Positions 31,793 to 40,504 are shown, counted from the first letter of the stretch. The stretch: DNA of 44,063 nucleotides from Oscillospiraceae bacterium (GCA_900768995.1 CAAGEZ010000052.1:1-44063), one strand, 5' to 3'. Notes: generated from the sequence alone by a model not told the origin. Numbers and translations are program-made.

Positions 31793-32791
31793 ATGAGCGG
31801 AATTAATATAGTGTCAACAGGCGGCTACGCTCCGAAGCTTGCCGTTACAAATGACGATATGGCTAAGATCGTGGAGACAAACGATGAGTGGATCAGGACC
31901 CGTACAGGCATAAGCCAGAGAAGAATGTCCGACGGCGAACCCACCTGGTATATGGGCGCAATGGCTTCAAAGCAGGCCATTGAAAGGGCGGGCATTGACC
32001 CCAAGGAAATTGGTCTTATCATTTCCTCCACCATCACCAACGATTTTGTTACCCCCTCCGCCTCCTGCCTTATCCAGCGCGAGATCGGCGCAGTGAACGC
32101 TGCGGCTTTCGACCTTGGTGCAGCCTGCTCGGGCTTTGTATATTCCGTGGACACAGCACACCGCTACCTTGCCACTGACGATAACCTCAGATATGTGCTG
32201 GTATCCGCAAACGAAAATCTTTCCTATATAACAAACTTTGCCGACCGCTCCTCCTGCGTGCTTTTCGGGGACGGTGCTGCGGCAGTTATTCTCGAAAAAT
32301 CAGACAAGCTGTTCACAAGCTGGCTTGGTGCTGACGGAACAGGCGCAAAGTTCCTTTATGCAAAGAATCAGCATCAGCACAGTCCTTTCTCCACAGCGGA
32401 GCACCCTGTTATTGATGATGAGACCGACCAGTCCATTGACCACAGACTCCTCATTCAGGACGGCAAGGAAGTTTACAAGTTTGCTACAAAGGCTCTTCCC
32501 ACTGCCGCAAGAAATGCTGCTGAGAAAATCGGTCTTGACATAAACGACATTGACCTCTTTATCCCCCATCAGGCAAACATCAGAATCATCGAGACCGCCG
32601 CAAAGAACCTGGGCGTTTCTATGGACAAGTTCTTCACCGACATCGATATGCACGGCAATACCTCCAGCGCATCTATTCCCATAGCTTTAAACGATGCTGT
32701 TGAAAAGGGCGTGCTCAGGCGTGGAATGAAGGTATGCCTGGTCGGCTTCGGCGCAGGTCTGACACTTGGTTCGGTGATAGTGGAGTATTGA
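31793..32791 (+). CDS. fabH: beta-ketoacyl-ACP synthase III
   Basis: Starts fatty-acid chains by condensing an acyl-CoA with malonyl-ACP. The 332-residue protein has the triad Cys112 (GAACSGFVYS), His in FIPHQANIRI and Asn in HGNTSSASIP, and the C-terminal GFGAGLTLGSVIVEY. The ATG at 31793 begins the conserved region; the frame remains open upstream into the leader but those residues are not FabH-like. The ribosome binding site CCCGAAAGGACTG is 12-14 bases upstream, further than usual. First gene of the operon; the next gene starts one base after its stop. Confidence 0.96.
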   Translation: MSGINIVSTGGYAPKLAVTNDDMAKIVETNDEWIRTRTGISQRRMSDGEPTWYMGAMASKQAIERAGIDPKEIGLIISSTITNDFVTPSASCLIQREIGAVNAAAFDLGAACSGFVYSVDTAHRYLATDDNLRYVLVSANENLSYITNFADRSSCVLFGDGAAAVILEKSDKLFTSWLGADGTGAKFLYAKNQHQHSPFSTAEHPVIDDETDQSIDHRLLIQDGKEVYKFATKALPTAARNAAEKIGLDINDIDLFIPHQANIRIIETAAKNLGVSMDKFFTDIDMHGNTSSASIPIALNDAVEKGVLRRGMKVCLVGFGAGLTLGSVIVEY

Positions 32792-32792
32792 T

Positions 32793-32933
32793 ATGGATCA
32801 TATACGCTTTGCTGACGTTATGATAAGCCCGATAATGGTAGGTGCAGCTGTTTTGCCGCCCATCATTCTCATAATTGCTGTAATTATCGCAGCAGTTCTG
32901 CTTATCCGTCACTTTAAAGGAAGAAAAAAATAA
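32793..32933 (+). CDS. 46-residue single-pass membrane microprotein in the fab operon
   Basis: A 46-codon frame starting one base after the fabH stop, with a GGAG inside the end of fabH as ribosome binding site (TGGAGTATTGATATG), and ending 19 bp before fabK. The product has a short acidic/His N-terminus (MDHIRFADVM), one long Ile/Val/Ala/Leu-rich helix of about 22 residues (about 16-38) with a PP near its start, and a strongly basic tail (RHFKGRKK), giving an N-out or amphitropic topology with the tail inside. No family was recognised. Its tight spacing on both sides argues that it is translated. Role unknown; a membrane tether or regulator of fatty-acid enzymes is speculation. Confidence 0.7.
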   Translation: MDHIRFADVMISPIMVGAAVLPPIILIIAVIIAAVLLIRHFKGRKK

Positions 32934-32952
32934 ACGGAAAGGATACAAAGAT

Positions 32953-33882
32953 ATGAAAAACAGAGTGACCGAGCTTCTTGGTATTGAAAAGCCCATTTTA
33001 CAGGGCGGTATGGCGTGGATAGCTGAAAGCACACTTGCTTCTGCTGTTTCAAACGCAGGTGGCGCAGGCATCATTGCAGGCGGCTCCGCTCCCATAGATT
33101 ACCTCAGAGCTGAGATAAGAAAGTGCAAGGAGCTTACCGACAAGCCCTTTGGCGTTAACATTATGCTTATGTCCCCCAATGCAGAGGAGCTTGCAAAGCT
33201 CGTTATCGAAGAGGGCGTTTCATTCGTCACCACAGGTGCGGGCAACCCCGGTCAGTACATCACTGCGTGGAAAGAGGCAGGCATCAAGGTAATTCCCGTC
33301 GTTCCCTCAGTTGCACTGGCAAAGAGACTTGAAAGAATTGGCGCAGATGCCGTTATCGCAGAGGGAACCGAGTCTGGCGGCCATATCGGTCAGAACACCA
33401 CAATGTGCCTCGTTCCCCAGGTAGTCGATGCGGTAAGCGTTCCCGTTATCGCAGCAGGCGGAATTGCCGACGGAAGAGGAATTGCCGCTTCCTTTATGCT
33501 CGGCGCAGAGGGCGTTCAGATAGGCACACGCTTCCTCGCTTCCGAAGAGTGCAAAATTCACGAAAACTACAAGAATGCAGTCATAAAGGCAAAGGACACC
33601 GACAACGCCATTACAGGCTTCTATTCGGGCAGCCCCTGCCGCTGCATCAAGAGCAAATACACAAAGAAGCTTCAGGAAATGGAGAAAATGGCTGCTCCTC
33701 CCGAGGATTTCGAGGCTCTAACAGTAGGCTCTCTCAGAAAGGCCGTTGTTGACGGCAACACTGATGAAGGCTCTATGCTCTGCGGACTTATTGCTGGTAT
33801 GATAAACGATGTAAAGCCCGTCAAGGAGATAATAGATGAGCTTTCCGAGCAGGCAGGCAAGCTCCTCGGCGTTGACTTCTGA
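32953..33882 (+). CDS. fabK: enoyl-ACP reductase II (FMN-dependent)
   Basis: Carries out the last reduction of each elongation cycle with NAD(P)H and FMN. The 309-residue TIM-barrel protein shows the FabK/nitronate-monooxygenase pattern: LQGGMAWIAES, NAGGAGIIAGGS, EGTESGGHIGQN, AAGGIADGRG and GVQIGTRFLASEE, and the FabK-type CRCIKSKYTKK segment in the C-terminal third. Ribosome binding site GGAAAGGATAC precedes the ATG. No fabI or fabL is present in the window, so this is probably the working enoyl reductase of the operon. Confidence 0.94.
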   Translation: MKNRVTELLGIEKPILQGGMAWIAESTLASAVSNAGGAGIIAGGSAPIDYLRAEIRKCKELTDKPFGVNIMLMSPNAEELAKLVIEEGVSFVTTGAGNPGQYITAWKEAGIKVIPVVPSVALAKRLERIGADAVIAEGTESGGHIGQNTTMCLVPQVVDAVSVPVIAAGGIADGRGIAASFMLGAEGVQIGTRFLASEECKIHENYKNAVIKAKDTDNAITGFYSGSPCRCIKSKYTKKLQEMEKMAAPPEDFEALTVGSLRKAVVDGNTDEGSMLCGLIAGMINDVKPVKEIIDELSEQAGKLLGVDF

Positions 33883-33947
33883 TTATTTACCGGATTTTCT
33901 GTCAATATAAAAATTACTACTCTTTAAGATAACGGAGGAATGAGCAA

Positions 33948-34685
33948 ATGGCAAAAACAGCTATAATCACAGGCTCGTCCAGAGGTATCGGTGCTGCTAT
34001 CGCACTCCGACTTGCCAAGGACGGAATGAATATCGCTTTCAACGACCTTAATATGACAATGTTTGAAAACAACGATATCGTTGACAAGGTAAAGGCTCTC
34101 GGCGTTGAGGCTGAGATATTCTGCGCAGATGTTTCCAAGTACGACCAGTGTGAGGAAATGGTGAAGAAGGTCAAGGAGCGTTTCGGCACAATTGACGTTC
34201 TCGTTAACAACGCAGGCATCACAAGAGACGGTCTTATGGCAAGAATGCCCGAAGAGCAGTACGATATGGTAATTGCTGTAAACCAGAAGAGCGTTTTCAA
34301 TATGACTAAGTTCGTGGGCAACGTTATGATGCGCCAGAGAAGCGGTCATATTATCAACCTTGCTTCCGTTGCGGGACTTTACGGCAACCCCGGTCAGATA
34401 AACTACAGCGCCTCCAAAGCCGCTATCATCGGTATGACCAAGACCGTTGCCAAGGAGCTCGGCTCAAGAAACGTTACCTGCAACGCCGTTGCACCCGGCT
34501 TTATCCACACTCCTATGACCGATAAGCTCACTGACGATCAGAAGGCTGCAATGCTGGCTCAGATCGCTATGAAGCGCTACGGCGAGCCTGAAGAGATTGC
34601 AAGCGTGGTATCATTCCTCGCTTCCGAGGATTCCTCCTATGTAACAGGACAGGTGATTGAGATATCGGGCGGCATTTCGATGTGA
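33948..34685 (+). CDS. fabG: 3-oxoacyl-ACP reductase
   Basis: NADPH-dependent short-chain dehydrogenase that reduces beta-ketoacyl-ACP. The 245-residue protein has the cofactor loop GSSRGIG (about residues 9-15), NNAG (about 88-91), the catalytic Ser in INLASVAG, Tyr/Lys in YSASKAA, and the C-terminal GQVIEISGGISM. The ATG at 33948 follows GGAGGAATGAGCAA. The 65-bp gap after fabK is the largest early in the operon but holds no clear terminator or promoter. Confidence 0.96.
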   Translation: MAKTAIITGSSRGIGAAIALRLAKDGMNIAFNDLNMTMFENNDIVDKVKALGVEAEIFCADVSKYDQCEEMVKKVKERFGTIDVLVNNAGITRDGLMARMPEEQYDMVIAVNQKSVFNMTKFVGNVMMRQRSGHIINLASVAGLYGNPGQINYSASKAAIIGMTKTVAKELGSRNVTCNAVAPGFIHTPMTDKLTDDQKAAMLAQIAMKRYGEPEEIASVVSFLASEDSSYVTGQVIEISGGISM

Positions 34686-34718
34686 TGACCCGAAAAGCAT
34701 AACGAAAGGATCGAATAT

Positions 34719-35954
34719 ATGAGAAGAGTTGCTGTAACAGGACTGGGCGTTGTTACCCCTCTCGGAAATTCCGTTGAGGAATTTTGGAACAACATCAAGG
34801 CAAACAAGCTGGGATTCAGCTTTATTGACGATATGGTAAGCGAGGGCTTTGAGGTAAGGATCGCTGCTCCCGTAAAGGAATTTTCCATAGACAAGTACGT
34901 TGAGAAAAAGGAAGCAAAGCGGCTGGACAGATTTACTCAGTTCGCAGTTTATGCCGCTCTTGACGCTATAAGCGACGCAGGCACAAAATTTGAGGACATC
35001 GACCCCTACAGGGCAGGCGTTATCGCAGGCGTAGGCATCGGCGGACTTGACCTTACTATGCAGGAATACTCCAAGTACCTTGAAAAAGGTCCCGGAAGAG
35101 TTTCCGTTTTCTACATTCCCTCTATGATAGCAAATATGGCTGCGGGCACTATTTCTATGAAGACCAATTTCAAGGGCGCAAACTACTGCACCACCACAGC
35201 CTGCGCTTCCTCAACCCACGCAGTGGGCGAGGCTTTCAGACGCATCAAGGACGGCTATCTCGATGTCTGCATCGCAGGCGGAGCAGAGGCCTGCGTTAAT
35301 GAATTTGCTCTTGCGGGCTTTAACAATATGAAGGCGCTTTCACGTTCCACTGACCTTGAAAGATGCTCTATCCCCTTTGACGCTGAAAGAAACGGCTTCG
35401 TTCTCGGCGAGGGCAGCGGTATGCTCGTCCTTGAGGAAATGGAGCACGCAAAGGCAAGAGGTGCTAAGATATACGCTGAGATCGCAGGCTACGGCGCTAC
35501 CTGTGACGCTTTCCATATGACCTCTCCCGACCCCGCAGGCGAAGCTGCGGCTGCTGCTATAAAGCTGGCATATGAGGAAGCAGGACTTGCTCCTGAGGAT
35601 ATAGATTACATCAACGCTCACGGAACTTCAACTCATCTCAATGACCTCTGCGAGACTACAGCTATAAAGCTCGCTCTCGGAGATGCTGCAAAGAATGTTG
35701 TTGTAAACTCCACCAAGTCTATGACAGGTCATCTTCTCGGTGCTGCGGGAGCTGTTGAGGCTATCGTTACCGCACTTTCCTGCAAGGAAGATTTCGTTCA
35801 CAAGACTGTGGGCTTCAAGGTACCCGACCCCGAATGCGACCTTGACAACTGCACCGACGGCAACAGAAATATGACTGTCAATGCCGCTCTTACAAATAAC
35901 TTAGGCTTCGGCGGTCATAATGCAACTCTTTGCTTTAAGAAATATGCCGAATAA
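34719..35954 (+). CDS. fabF: beta-ketoacyl-ACP synthase II
   Basis: Elongating condensing enzyme; a full-length 411-residue thiolase-fold protein. Active-site residues visible: Cys162 (TTACASSTHAVGEA), His in INAHGTSTHLND and His in KSMTGHLLGAAG, with the C-terminal LGFGGHNATL. Ribosome binding site CGAAAGGATCG. It lies between fabG and accB, as is common in clostridia. No fabB-type second elongation synthase is present. Confidence 0.97.
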   Translation: MRRVAVTGLGVVTPLGNSVEEFWNNIKANKLGFSFIDDMVSEGFEVRIAAPVKEFSIDKYVEKKEAKRLDRFTQFAVYAALDAISDAGTKFEDIDPYRAGVIAGVGIGGLDLTMQEYSKYLEKGPGRVSVFYIPSMIANMAAGTISMKTNFKGANYCTTTACASSTHAVGEAFRRIKDGYLDVCIAGGAEACVNEFALAGFNNMKALSRSTDLERCSIPFDAERNGFVLGEGSGMLVLEEMEHAKARGAKIYAEIAGYGATCDAFHMTSPDPAGEAAAAAIKLAYEEAGLAPEDIDYINAHGTSTHLNDLCETTAIKLALGDAAKNVVVNSTKSMTGHLLGAAGAVEAIVTALSCKEDFVHKTVGFKVPDPECDLDNCTDGNRNMTVNAALTNNLGFGGHNATLCFKKYAE

Positions 35955-35979
35955 GCTGACCCGAAAGGACTGAAAATAA

Positions 35980-36462
35980 ATGGGCACATTACCCTTTGAC
36001 CTTGAAATAGAGGATATCGCCGCTCTTGCGGACATAATCAACGAAAAGGACCTGGGAGAAATTCGCCTTGAAGATGATGACATCGGCGCAAAGATCGTCA
36101 TTAAAGGCAAGAAGCTCCCTCCCCCTCCTCCTCCGATGATGCAGCCTGCATTCGGAGCTGCCCCTGCTCCCGCACAGGCTCCCGTCCCCCCTGCAAAGGC
36201 TGAGGAAAAAGCTGATGCGGCTCCCGAGGGCGAGACCGTCAAGGCTCCCATTGTGGGCACATATTATTCCTCCCCCGCACCCGACAAGCCGCCTTTTGTT
36301 CAGGTAGGACAGAAGGTAAAGCGCGGCGACGTTATTATGATAATCGAATCGATGAAGATAATGAACGAGATACCCAGCCCCGTTGACGGCGTTGTAAAGA
36401 AGCTGCTCGTTAAAAACGGCGACGCTGTGGAATACGATCAGCCCGTAATGATAATCGGCTAA
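35980..36462 (+). CDS. accB: acetyl-CoA carboxylase biotin carboxyl carrier protein
   Basis: Carries biotin between the carboxylase and transferase subunits of acetyl-CoA carboxylase. In 160 residues an acidic N-terminal domain (1-45) is followed by a Pro/Ala-rich hinge (about 46-85, with seven consecutive Pro) and a biotinyl domain with the attachment Lys126 in IIESMKIMNEI. The ribosome binding site CCCGAAAGGACTG matches that of fabH over 13 bases. Hinge length and composition are ordinary for the family. Confidence 0.96.
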   Translation: MGTLPFDLEIEDIAALADIINEKDLGEIRLEDDDIGAKIVIKGKKLPPPPPPMMQPAFGAAPAPAQAPVPPAKAEEKADAAPEGETVKAPIVGTYYSSPAPDKPPFVQVGQKVKRGDVIMIIESMKIMNEIPSPVDGVVKKLLVKNGDAVEYDQPVMIIG

Positions 36463-36474
36463 GGAGGAACACCA

Positions 36475-36900
36475 ATGCTTTATAACAAGGAACAGATAAA
36501 GGAACTTATCCCCCACCGTGACCCCTTTCTCCTCATTGACGAGATAGAGGAGCTTGAACCCGGCAAGCGTGTTGTGGCATACAAGAATATGACCCCTGAC
36601 GAATTCTGGTTCAAGGGTCATTTCCCCGATTACCCCGTTGTACCCGGCGTGCTTATGGTGGAGATGATGGCGCAGGCAGGCTGTGCGGCTATGCTGGCTC
36701 TTCCCGAAAACAAGGGCAAGATAGGCTTTTTCGGCGGCATCAAGGAAGCTAAGTTCCGCAGACAGGTAGTTCCCGGAGACAGACTCAAAATCGAAGTCGA
36801 GATAATCAAGGTCAAGGGTCCTATCGGCGTAGGCAAGGGCATCTGCACCGTTGACGGCGAAAAGGCTGTTACCGCCGAGATAACCTTTGCCATAAAGTAA
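36475..36900 (+). CDS. fabZ: 3-hydroxyacyl-ACP dehydratase
   Basis: Hot-dog fold enzyme of 141 residues that dehydrates beta-hydroxyacyl-ACP. The catalytic pair is His49 (FKGHFPDYPVVPGVL) and Glu63 (MVEMMAQAG), typical of FabZ and not FabA. AAGGAGG lies 6 bases before the ATG; it begins 12 bp after accB. How this organism makes unsaturated fatty acids is not shown by the window, since no FabA, FabM or FabN is present. Confidence 0.96.
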   Translation: MLYNKEQIKELIPHRDPFLLIDEIEELEPGKRVVAYKNMTPDEFWFKGHFPDYPVVPGVLMVEMMAQAGCAAMLALPENKGKIGFFGGIKEAKFRRQVVPGDRLKIEVEIIKVKGPIGVGKGICTVDGEKAVTAEITFAIK

Positions 36901-36922
36901 ACCCGAAAGGCTCTGAGTAAAA

Positions 36923-38278
36923 ATGTTTAAAAAAGTTCTTATAGCCAACCGTGGCGAGATCGCTGTCAGGATAATAAGAGCCTGCCGAGAGCTTGGGATA
37001 CACACCGTTACCGTTTATTCCACCGCCGACAGGCACGCTCTCCACGCTCAGATAGCTGACGAAAGCGTATGCATAGGTCCTCCCGCAACAAAGGACAGCT
37101 ACCTTAACGCTGCCGCTATAATCGAAGCCTGCAAGATGACGGGGGCAGAAGCAGTTCACCCCGGCTTCGGATTTCTCTCCGAAAATGCGGACTTTGCACA
37201 GCTCTGCGAGGACAACGGCATTGCGTTCATAGGTCCCCGCCCAAGATCTATCAGTATGCTTGGTGACAAGGCTGCCGCAAAGAAAGCTATGAAAGCGGCA
37301 GGAGTTCCCGTTATCCCAGGCTCTGACGGCGCAGTTCCCGATATGGAGACCGCCAAGCGCCTTTGTGCCGAGATAGGCTGCCCCCTTATGGTAAAGGCAT
37401 CGGCAGGCGGCGGCGGACGTGGAATACGTCTCGTTGAGCGTCCCGAGGATCTTGAAGATGCCATAACCGCAGCAAAGCAGGAAGCCAAGAATTTCTTCGG
37501 CGATGACAGCATCTATATGGAGAAATTCATTGTAAATCCCAAGCACATCGAGGTGCAGATACTTGCGGACAAGTTTGGCAACACTGTATATCTCGGCGAG
37601 CGTGACTGCTCAATGCAGAGACGCAACCAGAAGGTGCTTGAAGAGACTCCCTCTCCCATTATGACCCCTGAGCTTCGTGAGAAAATGGGACGTGCGGCTG
37701 TTACCGCTGCAAGGGTATGCGGATATACAAATGCAGGCACTATCGAGTTCCTCGTTGATTCCGGCAGACGCTTCTATTTTATGGAGATGAACACCCGTAT
37801 CCAGGTGGAGCACCCCATTACCGAAGCTGTAACGGGCATCGACCTTGTTAAGCATCAGATAAAAATAGCTGACGGCGAGAGACTCCCTTTCACACAGAAG
37901 GATATAAATATACACGGTCATTCCATTGAATGCCGTATAAATGCGGAAAATCCCGAGTTCAATTTCCGCCCAAGCCCCGGAAAGATCACAGCTCTCCATA
38001 TTCCCGGAGGCCCCGGAATACGTGTGGACAGCTCAGTTTATCAGGGCTACACCATCCCCCCCTATTACGACAGTATGATAGCGAAGCTCATCGTCCACGC
38101 TCCCACAAGAGACGAAGCCATTGCCAAGATGAAATGGGCACTGGCGGAATTTATCGTTGAGGGCGTTGACACGAACATAGATTTCCAGCTCTCCCTTATC
38201 AGAGACAGCGTTTTTGAAAGCGGTACCTATGATATCGGCTACTTAGGCAGGAAGCTGTCAAATGAAGCAAAGAACTAA
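36923..38278 (+). CDS. accC: acetyl-CoA carboxylase, biotin carboxylase subunit
   Basis: ATP-dependent carboxylation of biotin on AccB. Full-length at 451 residues: N-terminal FKKVLIANRGEIAVRI, the ATP-grasp Gly-rich loop (KASAGGGGRGIRLV), metal and bicarbonate-binding segment EMNTRIQVEHPITE and the C-terminal biotin carboxylase domain. The ribosome binding region ACCCGAAAGGCTCTG lies 13-20 bases upstream. Located 22 bp after fabZ. Confidence 0.97.
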   Translation: MFKKVLIANRGEIAVRIIRACRELGIHTVTVYSTADRHALHAQIADESVCIGPPATKDSYLNAAAIIEACKMTGAEAVHPGFGFLSENADFAQLCEDNGIAFIGPRPRSISMLGDKAAAKKAMKAAGVPVIPGSDGAVPDMETAKRLCAEIGCPLMVKASAGGGGRGIRLVERPEDLEDAITAAKQEAKNFFGDDSIYMEKFIVNPKHIEVQILADKFGNTVYLGERDCSMQRRNQKVLEETPSPIMTPELREKMGRAAVTAARVCGYTNAGTIEFLVDSGRRFYFMEMNTRIQVEHPITEAVTGIDLVKHQIKIADGERLPFTQKDINIHGHSIECRINAENPEFNFRPSPGKITALHIPGGPGIRVDSSVYQGYTIPPYYDSMIAKLIVHAPTRDEAIAKMKWALAEFIVEGVDTNIDFQLSLIRDSVFESGTYDIGYLGRKLSNEAKN

Positions 38279-38299
38279 AAACGAATTGAGGCGAAAAGA

Positions 38300-39169
38300 T
38301 TGTTAGAGGATCTGTTTAAGGTCGTCACCGCCCGCTTTAACGTGGACGACAGCGAAAAAGCCCCCGACGCCCCTGCGGAAAAGCTGTTCAAATGCCCCCG
38401 ATGCTCCGAAAGCTGCACGGCAGATGAGCTTGAAGCAAACAGCTGGGTATGCCCCTCCTGCGGCTATCACAGCAGGATAAGCGCAAGGCAGAGGCTATCC
38501 ATAACCGTTGACAAGGGCAGCTTCGTTGAGTACGACAAGGATATGACAAGCCTTAATCCCATAGATTTTCCCGATTATGAGGAAAAAATAGCAGGGCTGA
38601 AGGAAAAAACAGGGCTGAACGAAGCCGTCGTAACAGGCGAATGCACCATAAAGGGCGAACGCTGCATCATCGGCATTATGGACTCTCACTTTATGATGGC
38701 ATCAATGGGCAGCGTAGTCGGCGAAAAGGTCACACGTGCCTTTGAAAAGGCTGCGGAAAAGAAGCTGCCATTAGTGCTGTTTACCGCATCGGGCGGAGCG
38801 AGAATGCAGGAGGGACTTGTTTCCCTTATGCAGATGGCAAAGACCAGCGGCGCAGCGGCAAAGCTTTCTCAGGCGGGAGGACTTTACATAACCGTTCTCA
38901 CCGACCCCACCACAGGCGGCGTAACAGCGTCCTTTGCATCTCTCGGCGATATCATAATCGCAGAGCCGAAGGTGCTTGTTGGCTTTGCGGGCAGACGTGT
39001 TATTGAGGGAACCATCAAGCAGCGGCTCCCCGAGGATTTCCAATCCGCCGAATTTACTCTTGAAAACGGATTTGCGGATATGATCGTTGACAGAAAAAAT
39101 CTGAGACGCACCATAGCCCACCTTATCCGTCTCCACAAACCATACAGGGAGGTCGATATCCGTGTCTGA
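38300..39169 (+). CDS. accD: acetyl-CoA carboxylase carboxyltransferase, beta subunit
   Basis: With AccA, moves the carboxyl group from biotin to acetyl-CoA. The 289-residue protein has the N-terminal zinc ribbon Cys32-x2-Cys35 ... Cys51-x2-Cys54, then the crotonase-like carboxyltransferase domain (FTASGGARMQEGL, TDPTTGGVTASFA, FAGRRVIEGTIKQRLPE). The start is TTG at 38300 behind TGAGGCG; no ATG lies in frame before the zinc ribbon. Its 3' end overlaps accA by 8 bp, so the two subunits are made in step. Confidence 0.96.
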   Translation: MLEDLFKVVTARFNVDDSEKAPDAPAEKLFKCPRCSESCTADELEANSWVCPSCGYHSRISARQRLSITVDKGSFVEYDKDMTSLNPIDFPDYEEKIAGLKEKTGLNEAVVTGECTIKGERCIIGIMDSHFMMASMGSVVGEKVTRAFEKAAEKKLPLVLFTASGGARMQEGLVSLMQMAKTSGAAAKLSQAGGLYITVLTDPTTGGVTASFASLGDIIIAEPKVLVGFAGRRVIEGTIKQRLPEDFQSAEFTLENGFADMIVDRKNLRRTIAHLIRLHKPYREVDIRV

Positions 39170-40016
39170 AGAAATTATAGAAAACGGCGGCATCACCCCC
39201 TTTGAACGCCTTGAAATTATCAGGAACAAGAACCGTCCCACTATCAGGGACTATCTTCCCCTTATATTCAACGATTTCTACGAGCTTCACGGCGACCGTC
39301 TCTTCGGTGATGACGGCGCAATACTCGGCGGCATAGGCAGACTGGGAAATATCCCTGTTACCGTTATCGCTGAGGTCAAGGGCAGAGATATCTTTGAAAA
39401 CAAGGCATCAAACTTTGCTATGCCCCACCCCGAGGGATACCGCAAGGCACTGAGACTTGCACGTCAGGCTGAAAAGTTCCACCGTCCCGTTATATGCTTT
39501 ATCGACACTCCCGGAGCATTCTGCGGAGTGGCTGCGGAAAAGCGTGGACAGGGCGAGGCTATCGCTCGGAATCTTGCGGAATTTATGGTGCTGAAAACTC
39601 CCGTAATATCCGTAGTGCTGGGCGAGGGCGGCAGCGGCGGAGCGCTGGCTCTGGGCGTATGCGACGAGCTGGCAATGCTTGAAAATGCGATATACTCCGT
39701 TATCTCCCCCCGTGGCTTTGCTTCTATCCTTTGGAAAGACGCTTCAAAGGAGCGTGAAGCCTGCAATATAATGCGTGTCACAGCAACCGATGCGGTTGAG
39801 CTTGGCATTGCAGACGCCATTATTTCAGAGCCTGCGGGCGGTGCGCACAATGATGCGGAAACCACTGCCGAAAATATCTCTGATTTTTTGGTAAAATCGC
39901 TGAACAGTAAAATGAAAAAAGATATTGACGTTTTGCTGAATGAACGATATAATAAATTTAGAAAAATCGGCGTATTCTCAGAGGGCGTGTCCGACACGTC
40001 TGCCGAAGAGGAATAA
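39162..40016 (+). CDS. accA: acetyl-CoA carboxylase carboxyltransferase, alpha subunit
   Basis: Partner of AccD in a heterotetramer. The 284-residue protein shows ELHGDRLFGDD, PHPEGYRKALRL, FIDTPGAFCGVAAE and GEGGSGGALALGV, where backbone amides form the oxyanion hole. The start is GTG at 39162 with AGGGAGG 8-9 bases upstream, inside the end of accD. The C-terminal tail of about 35 residues is Lys/Glu-rich. Confidence 0.96.
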   Translation: MSEEIIENGGITPFERLEIIRNKNRPTIRDYLPLIFNDFYELHGDRLFGDDGAILGGIGRLGNIPVTVIAEVKGRDIFENKASNFAMPHPEGYRKALRLARQAEKFHRPVICFIDTPGAFCGVAAEKRGQGEAIARNLAEFMVLKTPVISVVLGEGGSGGALALGVCDELAMLENAIYSVISPRGFASILWKDASKEREACNIMRVTATDAVELGIADAIISEPAGGAHNDAETTAENISDFLVKSLNSKMKKDIDVLLNERYNKFRKIGVFSEGVSDTSAEEE

Positions 40017-40058
40017 CAGCCGCTTTACACCCACTTAAGTAAGGACAATTAGTCTTTA

Positions 40059-40067
40059 TGATATAAT
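40059..40067 (+). promoter_or_regulatory. extended -10 promoter element upstream of acpP
   Basis: TGATATAAT is an extended -10 element (TGnTATAAT) 19 bp before the acpP start codon. No good -35 is present. Just upstream is a near-palindrome AAGGAC-AATTA-GTCTTT (40041-40057). An internal promoter could give extra acyl carrier protein, which cells need in large excess over the enzymes. Confidence 0.45.
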
Positions 40068-40085
40068 CACAAGGAGGAAAACACA

Positions 40086-40313
40086 ATGGTATTCGATAAG
40101 GTTAAGGAGCTCGTTGCAGAGCAGCTCGATGTTGACGCTGAAAAGGTAGTCGCTGAGGCTAACATTCAGGACGATCTGGGCGCTGATTCTCTCGACGTAG
40201 TAGACCTCGTTATGTCTCTCGAAGAAGAATTCGATGTAGAGATCCCCGACGAAGCAGTTAAGGACATCAAGACTGTCGGCGATATCGTTAAGTACATCGA
40301 GGACAATCAGTAA
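40086..40313 (+). CDS. acpP: acyl carrier protein
   Basis: Small acidic four-helix carrier (75 residues) that holds growing acyl chains on 4'-phosphopantetheine attached to Ser35 in DDLGADSLDVVDLV. AAGGAGG lies 7 bases before the ATG. It is the last gene of the fatty-acid operon, 69 bp after accA, and is followed by a terminator. Confidence 0.97.
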   Translation: MVFDKVKELVAEQLDVDAEKVVAEANIQDDLGADSLDVVDLVMSLEEEFDVEIPDEAVKDIKTVGDIVKYIEDNQ

Positions 40314-40331
40314 TCACTGATAAAGAGTCTG

Positions 40332-40362
40332 CCCGAAAGCGTTATTCTCTTTCGGGTTTTTC
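40332..40362 (+). terminator. rho-independent terminator of the fatty-acid operon
   Basis: 8-bp stem CCCGAAAG / CTTTCGGG with a 9-base loop followed by TTTTTCTTT, 18 bp after the acpP stop. Confidence 0.9.
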
Positions 40363-40374
40363 TTTGCTTTATAT

Positions 40375-40397
40375 TAAGCACATATGTTTTGTGCTTA
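40375..40397. repeat. perfect inverted repeat upstream of the 40505 gene
   Basis: TAAGCACA-TATGTTT-TGTGCTTA, 8-bp arms around 7 bases, ending 41 bp before the -35 of the next promoter. Could be a regulator site or a structural element; there is no T-run. Confidence 0.5.
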
Positions 40398-40438
40398 GGT
40401 GATAATCAGATGAAACTTACGATGTTTATATAATTTGC

Positions 40439-40467
40439 TTGAAAAATGCCCTGCGGTGTGCTATAAT
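40439..40467 (+). promoter_or_regulatory. sigma-A promoter
   Basis: TTGAAA (40439-40444), 17-bp spacer, TATAAT (40462-40467), giving a leader of about 30 bases before the small membrane-protein gene at 40505. Confidence 0.85.
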
Positions 40468-40504
40468 TTATAAAAAGCATTATTTGAAAGGACGAAAAAT
40501 TATA

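Noticed and set aside
35989..37005. A 338-codon minus-strand frame opposite accB, fabZ and accC
   Set aside because: It spans three recognised genes antisense, lacks a ribosome binding site and shows no domain.
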